Shown here piece after piece: positions 1 through 8,800 of a DNA stretch of 14,086 nucleotides (its first letter is position 1; every line of letters starts with the position of its first letter). The position numbers and the translations under genes are program-made. Origin of the DNA: Auxenochlorella pyrenoidosa (lineage: Eukaryota > Chlorophyta > Trebouxiophyceae > Chlorellales > Chlorellaceae). The notes beneath the pieces were generated by a model that was given only the letters and a program-made list of their open reading frames with translations, was not told the origin of the DNA and did not search any database. The stretch lies in NCBI GenBank assembly GCA_001430745.1, contig KQ482040.1, positions 938,930 through 953,015 on the forward strand, in the 5' to 3' direction.

Positions 1-341
1 AAAGAGCTGAGGCACTTGGCGATGGGGTCAGAGGTGTGGCCGGTGGCATCCACCAGGTCGAGCTTGAAGTCGACTGCAGGGGCCAGACAGGGGGATGATG
101 GGAGGCATGTGAGAGGTGTCTCTTGGCCGTCAAAGACGGCAGGGCCGGCACCGCTCCTGCCCGGGGGCCATGCTTGCCTGCCCCTCAGCTGCCGGTTCCA
201 GCTCGCCCTGCCCTCTCTGCGTGTCAAGCATGGCAGTGCTTGCATGAGCTCACCGGCCGTGCAGGTGCCGGCGGCAGCGGCGCCAGCAGCCGCGGCGAGC
301 AGGCAGAGCGCCAGGAGCGCCGTGCGATTGGGCCTCGTCAT
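1..341 (-). CDS. Secreted Cys-rich family protein, 5' end only (left copy)
   Basis: Partial gene running off the left edge. Coding exons are 341-254 and 73-1, separated by a 180-nt GT-AG intron (253-74). The ATG at 341 begins a classic signal peptide: a short basic start (MTRPNR), a Leu/Ala-rich core and small residues before a GTCTA motif at residues 25-29. The intron lies after base 1 of codon 30 (phase 1), and the next exon reads VDFKLDLVDATGHT. This matches the start of the complete family member at 5809-11883, which reads SCTA then EYLKFDLVATTG with its intron at the same place and phase. Compared with the right-hand copy, the first exon is identical over 88 nt and the second has two third-position differences in 73 nt, both silent, so this copy looks functional. 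The product is probably exported; whether it carries cysteine repeats cannot be seen here. Confidence 0.82.
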   Translation of the reverse strand, partial: MTRPNRTALLALCLLAAAAGAAAAGTCTAGELMQALPCLTRREGRASWNRQLRGRQAWPPGRSGAGPAVFDGQETPLTCLPSSPCLAPAVDFKLDLVDATGHTSDPIAKCLSS

Positions 342-356
342 GCCGAGGTCGCAGTT

Positions 357-495
357 CTGCGAGGGACGGGCGGGAGAGGGGAGGGAGGGGGTTTGGACAG
401 GGACGCTTGCCCTCCGGACCGGCCAGGCACCCCGCGCCCCAGTCATGTCGTCTGCCAAGGCGCCCAGCCGTGCAAGTTCGGTGCTGCAGACTCAC
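357..495 (-). other. Leader (5' UTR) intron of left copy
   Basis: On the minus strand a CTTG|gtgagt donor (intron starts at 495) is followed 139 nt later by a pyrimidine-rich tract and cctcgcag acceptor (ends at 357), 15 nt upstream of the ATG. The right arm has the same pair of sites (13575-13715, 141 nt) with sequence differences inside. That supports an intron in the transcript leader, although no transcript evidence is available. Confidence 0.6.
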
Positions 496-1594
496 CAAGA
501 GGTTCCAATTCGGGCTTTTGATGGAAGGGACGGGTGGCAGTGGTGTTCGGCGGGGGCTGGGTTGTCAAGAGCCGGGCAAGAGTGGAGTACAATTGGGCTG
601 GGATAGGCGAGAGCCAATGAGCGAGCAAGAATGGAGAATTAGGGGCGATTGGGGGCTTTTGAGGGCCGCCGGTGGTATTCCGGGAGCGGTCGTGTGTCCT
701 CCGGGTCAGGTTGTAATGCGACCGGTGAGTGAAACTATTTTCGCTCCTTGAGGGTCGTGAAACGTCTTGGGGATCGAGAGAAAGCTTCCGGCAGCGGCAG
801 AGGACTGCAGGGCCGCCAGTGGGATTGGATACCTCGAGCGCCACAATCCAGCGGCTCGTCCCTGCGTGTGCCCCCTGAGGAAACCCGCATCCGGGGCGTC
901 AACTGACCCCTCGCTGCGGAGCCCTGGCAAGGGGTTCCGGCACAACTGGGAGGCCTGAGGGGAGGGAACCGCCTGCAGGGGGCGGGAGACGGGGTAGGCA
1001 GGGGTCCTGGGTGCTGCTGCACCGCCGCCTGGACGCGCCCCTGCGCCGCGCAGAATCTGCCTGGCCCACCAGTCAGCCAAGAAAACCATGCCTGCCCAAC
1101 TCAGCCAGCCAAGGCCTGCCTGCCCAGCCATGCTGCCACGCCAGTTGGTACTGACCGAACTTGGTGCTTGAAGAGCATGCCATCACGCGGGCGCCCCTGT
1201 GCAGGGCGTGCCTCACCCTGCCGGGTGCCGACCCTTCCACTCCTCTCACCCATGCACATCCGGAAGCGCTGCCACGGCCGCCAGCATTGCCCCACTGCAC
1301 TGCCAGGTGCACATCCCCTCAAGCAAGGACTTGGAACATGCAATGAGCAGCAGAATGCCTCACAGCCCTGCACCTGGCGCCACCTCGTGCTGACCAGCCA
1401 GGTTGCATAGAGGCAGGGTCCTTGGGCGGACACATATGCGATGATGAGCTGCGTCGTGCCACCGTCTCGGCGCTGCGCAACAAGCCATTCTAAAGGATGC
1501 TTGCTGCATCCAAAGAGTACTGTCGAGTGCGACGCAACCTCCACAGTGCGGCCCAGCTTGCAGGGTGGCAGGGGCCGGGTGGCAGGACTGCAGC
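496..1594 (-). promoter_or_regulatory. Upstream and promoter region of left copy
   Basis: No gene is supported in this 1.1 kb. ORFs found here are not kept in the right arm, where the alignment has indels that are not multiples of three, so it is treated as non-coding. The gene-proximal part (580-723) matches the right arm at 138 of 144 bases. It contains an ATTGGCTCTCGCC block, a CCCAATTGTACTCC block and a TCAAAAGCCCCCAAT block. These are candidates for core promoter elements because they stay intact while surrounding bases vary. No convincing TATA box was found. Confidence 0.5.
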
Positions 1595-1886
1595 AAAGCA
1601 TCTCCTGAGAAGTGAATGAAAGCCAGGGCGAAGTGTGGGATGCGCTCTCAATACAAGGGGGGGGTCTCTAGTCGCCACCTCTGCAGGTGCTGCCAATGTC
1701 ACCTATGATTCTCAGTACATCCCTGCAAACCACATGCTAGCAGAAATGCAAGTCACTTCCATACAATTCCCGAATCTGCATGCCAAAATGCATGCACGCT
1801 TCGCCAATCTGCTACCCGGACAAAACTCTGCCTGCCTGGCGTTGCAATCTTGTATGACATTGCATCCACATTGAATGTGCTGGGTG
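1595..1886. other. 3' flank of GTPase gene
   Basis: This 292-nt stretch lies between the inner end of the left repeat arm and the stop codon of the minus-strand GTPase gene, so it probably holds that gene's 3' UTR. I see no TGTAA polyadenylation motif on the minus strand here, so the cleavage site is unplaced. No RNA gene or ORF of note is visible. Confidence 0.4.
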
Positions 1887-4452
1887 CTATGCATCCTCGA
1901 CTTCAGGATCGGGCTGCTGCTCCTTCAGCTGTTGCTGCAGATCATGCTGCTCCAGCGTGGCCAGCATGCCCAGTTTCAGCCGCTCCACCCCATGCCCACT
2001 AGTGCTGCTCACCCGAAGGGCATGAGGAAGTGCAGCAGCAAATTGCACTGCGCTCCCAACTTGGTGCTGCGGCTGCTCTGTCGCTATGGATTCTGCCTTT
2101 GCTGCGTGCATCGATTGGTCTGCTGCGCCAGAGATTGACATGGTCCCCTGTGGTCCGCCTGCTTCTGTGCATTGCTGCTCTGCAAGGCCCTGAGCTGCCA
2201 GCAGCATGTCTGCCTCATCAAACTCCTCCTCCAGCAGGTCTCCCTTGGACAGCACATCCAGCCAGGGCTTGGAGGGGAAACGCTGCTTCAGCTCCGCCCT
2301 GCAGCGTCACAAGAAATCCATGAAGATGAGAGGGATTTAATGTCGATAAGGTACAGGAACAACCGAGCAACATGCATCGAGACAAACAACCCTTCTCAGC
2401 AAGTTGCAGTTGCCCACCTGATAGCCCACTGGCTGGCCACGGTTGTGCCGCACTCGCCGGTGAGGTCAGCAACAAACAGCACCGCAGTGGGCAGGTGCTG
2501 CAGGCAGGCCAGGGTCAGGCGCTCCATTGCGTTGCGGTCCTCTTCAGGACGATTCAGCAGGCCAGGGGTGTCTGCACCGCAAAGGGGAGTTTTGGCCATG
2601 TCAGCAGACAGAGCTGAACGGCAAGGCAGGTGGGGCAGCCGTCCTCCTGAAGCAACGCTACGGCGGGCCGTCTTGCAGCGTTACTGCTAGCTGCAGCAGC
2701 AGCAGCTCACTCTTTTACAGTGACCCACCTGTCACTTGATGCCGCCGCCCGGCCACATAGAAGTGTCCCATTTTGATGCTGCGAGTGGTGAATGGGTAGT
2801 TCTGCACTTCAGGCAGTCCACTGGACAGAAGCTGCACCAACGAGGACTTGCCTACGTTGGGGGCGCCCACCAGCGCTACCTGCAGCAGAGGCAAGAAGCC
2901 AGAGTGAGCAGCCTCGGAAAAAAAATGGTATCTCTGCACGCTGTTGGCAACGGAGTAGGCAGGCACAGCAGGCACATCAGGCGCACAGCAGCAAGGAAGA
3001 TATGCGTAGGGGGACTGACCCAACTGAAAGATAACGCACCGTGGGCAGCTCTGGCTCCACCACCGGCAGGCGCCGCAGGCTCTTGGCCACGTCCTTGAGC
3101 TCATCGACTGCAAGGATAAGGCGGAAGCAGGTCAGTAAGGCAGGACAGCCCTGCCATGTGCAGCATCCTTGCATGATCAAACCTAGCTTACCATGTGCAG
3201 GCAGCAATGCGCAGCCGCACACAAGCTGGTCACATATGCCTGCCGCACCTGCATAGCTGCCCCTCGAGAACACAGCCTGCAGGCGAGCAAAGCCCTCCTC
3301 CTGCAGCGCCAACGCCTCCTTCTTGTTGGCAGCGCGGGAGGCACGAGTTGCGTACGCCTTGCCCACCTGCGGGCCAGGTGAACCAAGGGCCAGACATGAG
3401 CGTTGAGTGAAAAAATTGAATGTGCGAGAGCACTCCTGCGAAGCAAGCCTGGGGTCCAAAGTGTAGAGCTGTCTACACTGTCCATTCTTATCCCGCACCA
3501 CAGCAGTGGCACAAGGGACCTGCGGCTTCCTCTCTCTGGCAACATTCTATACGCGACGCATCCCCCCTCCCTCACCTCGACAGTGGACCGGCGCAGGGCC
3601 TCCACTCTCGCCAGCACACGCTCATAGGTGCCTGGTCCGACCGTCAGCTCCAGCAGCGCGCGCTCAAAGGGATGCAGGTGTGACGGGGCTGGGAAGCCCT
3701 TGATGTATGCCCCGAGAGGAACACACAGCTCCTTCATCAGCGTGTCGAGCGCGCGTGCAGCCCTGAGGAGGGATGACATGGGACGGGTGCGCTGGCGCGT
3801 TGGGCCAGTGCAAATGTTCTGCAATACCCCGGCATTCCGGCCTGCCAGCGTGGGCAAGACAGCAGGCACTGCCCGCAGCTGGTTGGCCGTCATGAGCCAG
3901 GCGCTTGGCATCGCGCTGCTGCATGCATGCCTTGCAGAAGGCTACATGTCGAGACTGCTCAATTTCCCCCCATTGCTTCTGAGCCCACCTGTTCTTCGCC
4001 TTCTGCGCTTCATTCTTCAGCTTCTTGTTGTAAGGCACACGTGCAGCGCGGCGCAGCGCCGATTCCAGCAGCTCTTTGCTGGGCGCCACCATGGGCAAGC
4101 GCTGGAACGCGCCTGTGCGGCTGGCCTCGGCTGCCTCGGCGCCCAGACGACGAGGCAGGTCGTTCAACGCGGCCGCACTGCTGCCTACGTCCGAGTCATC
4201 TTCTGCCAGGGAGCCATCAACATATGGCCTGTCTGTATGCTCTGGCGCCGCTGCTGCCGAGTCGGCTGCTGGCGCTGCTGCTGCCGCCACACTGGTCAGC
4301 CCTTTTGCTGCAGAGGCGCGGCATCGCACAGCCAGCTGTGGAGTGGTGTGCAGGATGTTGATGGCCCTCGGGGCTGCGCCCAGCCGAAAAAGGCGGCCGA
4401 GCAGGCGGCCGTGCGCCGCTGCAGCTGCCAGGGCCACGGCGGGCAGCGGCAT
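1887..4452 (-). CDS. Organelle-type NOG1/Obg-family GTPase, 7 exons, 517 aa
   Basis: Exons on the minus strand: 4452-3989, 3762-3576, 3366-3249, 3107-3040, 2879-2729, 2571-2418, 2298-1887 (stop TAG); all six introns are GT-AG and every junction keeps the frame. Residues 1-110 are rich in Ala, Arg and Ser and low in acidic residues for the first 65, like an organelle transit peptide. Residues 115-230 match the NOG1 N-terminal domain (FQRLPMVAPS, LDTLMKEL, LHPFERALLELT). The GTPase domain follows: G1 GAPNVGKS at 284-291, switch I NYPFTTR at 306-312, G3 DTPG at 330-333, G4 SKGD at 398-401, and a G5-like RVSSTS. The protein ends soon after, without the C-terminal NOG domain of nucleolar NOG1. This architecture fits plant chloroplast NOG1-like proteins (Arabidopsis PDE318 is the closest I recall), expected to help assemble organelle ribosomes. 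The start is the only Met before the transit region in a long upstream open frame. Confidence 0.85.
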
Positions 4453-4632
4453 GCCGACTTTAGAGTATCGCAGGCCTAAAGCAAAAGTGCGACGCCGTTG
4501 CCAGGACGCGACGATGTTTTCACGGAGGCCAGGCAGAGGCAAGCGTTTTTCGCAGCAGGACGTATTCAGAAGCAGCGCACGGATGAGAAGCAACTTATAC
4601 ACATGCCATGCAGACCCTGTTGGCGTAGGGCG

Positions 4633-4654
4633 CCCACTAGGGCTCCCACTAGGG
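4633..4654. repeat. Tandem CCCACTAGGG pair
   Basis: The 10-mer CCCACTAGGG occurs at 4633-4642 and again at 4645-4654, two bases apart, and the pair is bounded by GCGCCC (4630-4635) and GGGCGC (4653-4658). It lies about 180 nt upstream of the GTPase start codon. It may be a repeated transcription-factor site, but no factor is known to me. Confidence 0.35.
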
Positions 4655-4670
4655 GCGCGCTCAGCGTAGC

Positions 4671-4676
4671 CACGTG
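4671..4676. promoter_or_regulatory. G-box palindrome CACGTG
   Basis: A perfect CACGTG lies 219 nt upstream of the GTPase start codon. In plants and green algae this is the core site for bZIP and bHLH factors and is common in light-responsive genes. A six-base site can occur by chance, so its use is inferred only from position and a possible chloroplast role of the gene. Confidence 0.3.
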
Positions 4677-5619
4677 AGCTCTGAAACAAACCAGGGATGA
4701 GGGGCCCTGGCGCGGCGGCTGACCAGGCCCCGGCACAGCAGGTGCATGTGCAGAGGCATGCATTCCTGCATCCAACATTGCACCCGGGCCGGCCCGCCCT
4801 CTCGCTGGCGGCACCGGCAGCGTCATTTGTGTAGAGCACAGTGGGGCAGGGTGCGTGTGCAAGGGGAGCCGGGCGGCGCGAGGTGTGGCATGTGCACGCG
4901 TGGGAGGGGTCGGTCGGGGATGAGGCCTGGCCAGCACAAGGTGTGTGTGGCGTGAGTGTGCGCCAACGGCGTTGTATCCAGCGGGGCTGCAAGTGCAGTA
5001 CGTTGCGATGCGGCCTCTTCCAGGCACTGGGCCTCAGCTTTCCTGAAGGTTGGGTCGTGAAGCGTGCTGCCCAGGGGAGCAGCGTGGCTAAGCCGCCATG
5101 CGCGTGGGCTGGCTGCCGCGGTTCGTGGCAAAGCGGGCATGGGGTTCCCAAGCCACACAGGGACGACCAAGTTGGCAGCAGCAACAGGTCTGTTGTGGTG
5201 CATTGCCCTGGAGGGAGTGCATGTCTTTGACACCGCTGATCAGCCAAGCCGTGCACTGCACATCTGTACGTATAAGGCCCGTCGAGTGATATAGCCAAGC
5301 CTGCAGCAGCGGGGCCGGAGGCTGCACTGCACGCGGGATCCCAGTACTGCAGTGAACTTCAGTGCACAATTCACTCACGTCCGGAGGCTCTGCAGCGCCA
5401 ATTTACCCTCAAAACGGGCCGTCCAAACCGATTAGGCGCCCTAAATGCGTGCCCAGAGGGCTGGGTTGGGCAAGCGGCTCCGGCCGCGGTGTATTACCAA
5501 AGTCGCTGCATGAGCGCGCTTGCACGCGTTACTCGCGCAACCACACTCGTCTCAGTCGACTCAAACTATCTCATCTCCGCTTGAGCCATACAAAGCCGCT
5601 ACGCGATACCTCGCACTCG

Positions 5620-5793
5620 GTGACCCCTGGCGCGAGCGCCATGCCTCCCTGCCTCTGGGCCACATCTTCCTGACAGAGGGAAGGACATCGAGCCAGGCAA
5701 GCGGGCCGCAGCGACCAGAACAGAGTGGCCGGAAGGGCGCCTTGTCCAGGCAACTCAGCCCTGGGCGTCCCTGCCTCTCCTTCACAACTGCAG
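5620..5793 (+). other. Possible leader intron of Cys-rich gene
   Basis: A CTCG|gtgacc donor at 5620 and an aactgcag acceptor ending at 5793, 15 nt before the ATG, could define a leader intron. It would remove an out-of-place ATG at 5641. The 15-nt spacing between acceptor and ATG is the same as in both edge paralogs, which is the main support; the donor is weaker than theirs. Confidence 0.3.
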
Positions 5794-5808
5794 AGCCTTC
5801 TATTCTTC

Positions 5809-8800
5809 ATGGGCAAGTCGCGCCCTTGGGCGCTCTGGCTGGCAGCGGTCGCCTGGTTGCTACTGCAGGCCGCGGGTGCTGCTGCCTCTTGCACGGCAGG
5901 CAAGCTCTCGATTTGCAGTGCAAATGCTTGCTATCCCGTGTGGGGTCGCAGCGCGGGAGCGGAACACCACCCATGGCAGGCAGACGGTGGTGCGGCTGCG
6001 GCGGGCTCTGCCGGCGGCGAAATCGCGCAGAAGCGCAGGGGGGCCACTTTTCGCACATCTTGATCCACCCTTTGGCATGCATTGCCTCTGCACCATTGCA
6101 GAATACCTAAAGTTTGACCTGGTGGCCACCACGGGCAGTGGCTGCGCCTCCAGCCCTCAGGCTCTCTGCCTGCAAAGCTACCGCATCAACGTGGACACAG
6201 ACTGCAACGTGACAGTCACGCCGCTTTCTGCGGCGGGCAACTACGTGCCAGGCATCTTCTCCAGCAACCCAAGCAGCACGTACGGCCAGCCCAGGGCGTG
6301 CCCCACCGCCGCCAGCGCGCCAGTGCAGGCCGCGCTGCCGCAGGCATCGTCTGACGTGCAGGCCGCCATTGAGCTAGCGCTGAAGCGGCACATCTATGGC
6401 TCGCAGTACGAGCTGGCCATGGACAGTGCCTGGGACAGCGGTACATTCACAATGAACACCGCTGCGGGCTGCACCCTCAAGTATGCCATCACGCAGGTGC
6501 ATTGCTGAGGACTCGGGGGGGAAAGGACCTGGGCTGGCATGTGCTGTGCCGGAGCATTCTGTGCATGGAGCTCTTCCGTTATGGTTTCTTCCTGCCCTGC
6601 TGCAGCCAATACAAGCTTGATGGTCTGCCCCTGTCATGTCATGGTCCCTGCAGGTCTCAAACCCAACCGCTGCCCTGCTGGAGATTGGGTCCGGGGCTGT
6701 GCAGGTGGCATGCCAGCTCTCCGGCGGCGTCCTGTCGCTCGGCAGCGAGTGCCAGCTCAACTTGGGGGACAGCTGCCCAAGCGGAACGCAGCCGGTGACG
6801 ATTTCGACGGGCAAGGTGTGCGCGCTCTGCCCAGGCGGCTACTTTTCTAGCAGCGGCGGCGGTTGCGCCGCCTGCTCGACCGGCAAATACGCAGGTGGTG
6901 TGGGCGCCACCAGCTGTACAAACTGCACGGCAGGCAGCTACGCGTCCGCAACGGGGCAGAGCATCTGCCAGCCCTGCGCAGCGGGTACATACCAGAGCTC
7001 TCAAGGGAAGCAGTCGTGCAGCCCCTGGTGAGCGTGCCGGGCCAGCTGCAGGGACATGTGCGGTGCCCACTCGCTGAACTGTGCTGTCAGCCTGCTAGTT
7101 CCAGATGCCAACTTGCACTCACCTTTCAACCCTCTCTCATCAAATGGACTTTCCTCCTGGGTGCAGTCCAGCGAGCTCATATGCTCGCTTGCCAGGTGCA
7201 ACGCTGTGCGTCCGCTGCGTGGAAGGCGTAGCACTATGTGTTGCAGGCACTGACGCCGGCTGCAACTCAAGCCTCGCGGATGCGTCCTCCGCAGGCAAGC
7301 CGCTGCGCCTGATGGCAGTGCCAGTGAAGTGGTTTGTTGTGCAGGGGCCCTTGCCTAATCTGTGAATTTATCACTCAATCCACTGCTCTGCAGGGTACCA
7401 GGTGCTGTCTGTCACCAGCCCTAGCTCGCTCCCCACTTCCTCGTGCGCATTGCCCGATGCGCTGAGCTTTGCCAACCCCGGGCTGTTCGGGCAGTGCACG
7501 CTATCGCCATCCACCCCAACCAAACTGTCATTGTATGTTGACGACACTTGCGGGGTGCGGATCACCCCAATGGGCGACACCGCTTGTGCCGAGCCAGCAG
7601 CCGCATACTGGAGCAGCATGCCAATCAAGGGGTTCTACGTGACCCCGACTCTCATCCAAACTAGCCTTGGGTCGGCAAGCAGGTGAGGTCAAAGGTAGTT
7701 AGTTGCGAGGTGTGAGTTTTCGCTGGTACATCCGGTTCTGCTGTACAAATTTGCGATCAACGCAAGCTGCCCTGTGCTTGGGCGCCGCCCCTGCAGCTCT
7801 TATTTGCTCAGCCTGACTCCGGCGTCTGGCACCAGCATCACCATCTCGTACTGGGCTGCTACTACCAACTTCTCAAATGCAGCAGTGGTCTCTGCATCAT
7901 CCCAGGTGAGGTCCCCTTGCCCTGTATTCACAGTAGGCAGTGTAGGACAGCAAGAAGCTGCAATAGGCATGGGAAAGAGGCATGTCAAACTGCAGCATCC
8001 CAAAGTTTACTGCTGCAGGTGTGCAGCGGCAGCACCGACGTAATCGGCGGGCAGGTGGCAGGCCTGCCAGTCAGCCCTTCTACCAGCTGCCCTTCTGGTT
8101 CATACAGCAGTGTAAATGTTGTGGATGGATGCCGCCCATGGTGAGCTGCCTGGTGGGGTGCTCAGTCCTGAAGCAGTGCACGGCTCCCAGCTGCAGCTGC
8201 AGATACTTACCAAACCAGTCTTGACTGGCCCTTCTCTGTTGTGCAGCCCCGTTGGCACGGTGTGCGCGGCAAACTCTACAGCACCCACCTCCTGCTCCGA
8301 CGGTGGGTTCAGGGGCTGGCCTTCTGCTGGCCAGTGCGGGATGCACCGTCCACCTTTTGTTTTCAACAAAGCTGTCTGAAGCTGCTGCTCACATGCCCAC
8401 TCAACTTCCTGCAGACCAGTACCAACCATACCTAGGCCAGGCTGCAGATGCCTGCCTGACGTGCAATGCTTCAGCAGTGCCGCGATACACCTCTAACGCT
8501 GGGGATGACTACTGCACGGTCACATGGGTGAACACAACCTGTGATGACGGTGGGTTGGCCTCATGCAGCCTGCAATTGACAGCACGCATTGCAGGCAGTT
8601 GGACTGTATTTACATCATTGCTCAACTGCAAGCTGCAGGCCAACCAGGCCAAACAGGTGGCCTCTTGCACACCATACACTGCTCCTGGTCTGCCGTCCTG
8701 CAGGTCAGGAGTTTGATGAGGACACCCAGACATGCGCCACATGCCCAGCAGGGACATTCCGCATGGCGGGGCGTGATCCCGTCTGTATGCCCTGGTGAGT

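Larger units (their letters stand above)
1..1594. repeat. Left arm of large inverted duplication
   Basis: The reverse complement of this stretch aligns with about 12480-14086. Matching begins at the inner end with a CTGCAGT(C/A)CTGCCACCC block and continues to the window edge. In the proximal promoter (580-723 here, 13347-13490 there) I count 138 identical bases of 144. Similarity falls and indels increase toward the inner end. The arm holds the 5' end of an outward-pointing gene, its leader intron and upstream DNA. It continues past the window. No terminal inverted repeats, target-site duplication or transposase is visible, so this is a segmental duplication rather than a recognisable transposon. 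Confidence 0.93.
4453..5808. promoter_or_regulatory. Divergent promoter region between GTPase and Cys-rich gene
   Basis: This 1356-nt gap separates the two divergent start codons and should contain both leaders and promoters. The long minus-strand open frame through part of it lacks a Met close to the GTPase start and shows no domain, so it is not called coding. Visible elements are a palindromic CACGTG (4671-4676), a duplicated CCCACTAGGG motif (4633-4654), GT-rich runs around 4840-4960 and a TATAAG at about 5271. No RNA gene was recognised. Confidence 0.5.

Noticed and set aside
1101..1601. A 166-codon minus-strand open frame in the left arm
   Set aside because: The matching frame in the right arm is shifted and stopped, and the arms differ by indels not divisible by three, so there is no coding constraint.
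4453..5298. Upstream extension of the GTPase reading frame toward a Met at 5298
   Set aside because: The frame stays open by GC-rich chance. It has no Met close to the transit region, its composition is Cys/Pro/His-rich and unlike the family, and it would bury the transit peptide.
5641..5808. ATG at 5641 as the start of the Cys-rich gene
   Set aside because: It is in a different context with no signal peptide, and may lie in a leader intron. The ATG at 5809 gives a signal peptide that aligns with both paralogs.
6497..6653. Exon 2 reading on past 6496
   Set aside because: The frame hits TGA after three codons. The CAG|gtgcat donor and ccctgcag acceptor at 6653 restore frame into exon 3, although the donor is not strong.
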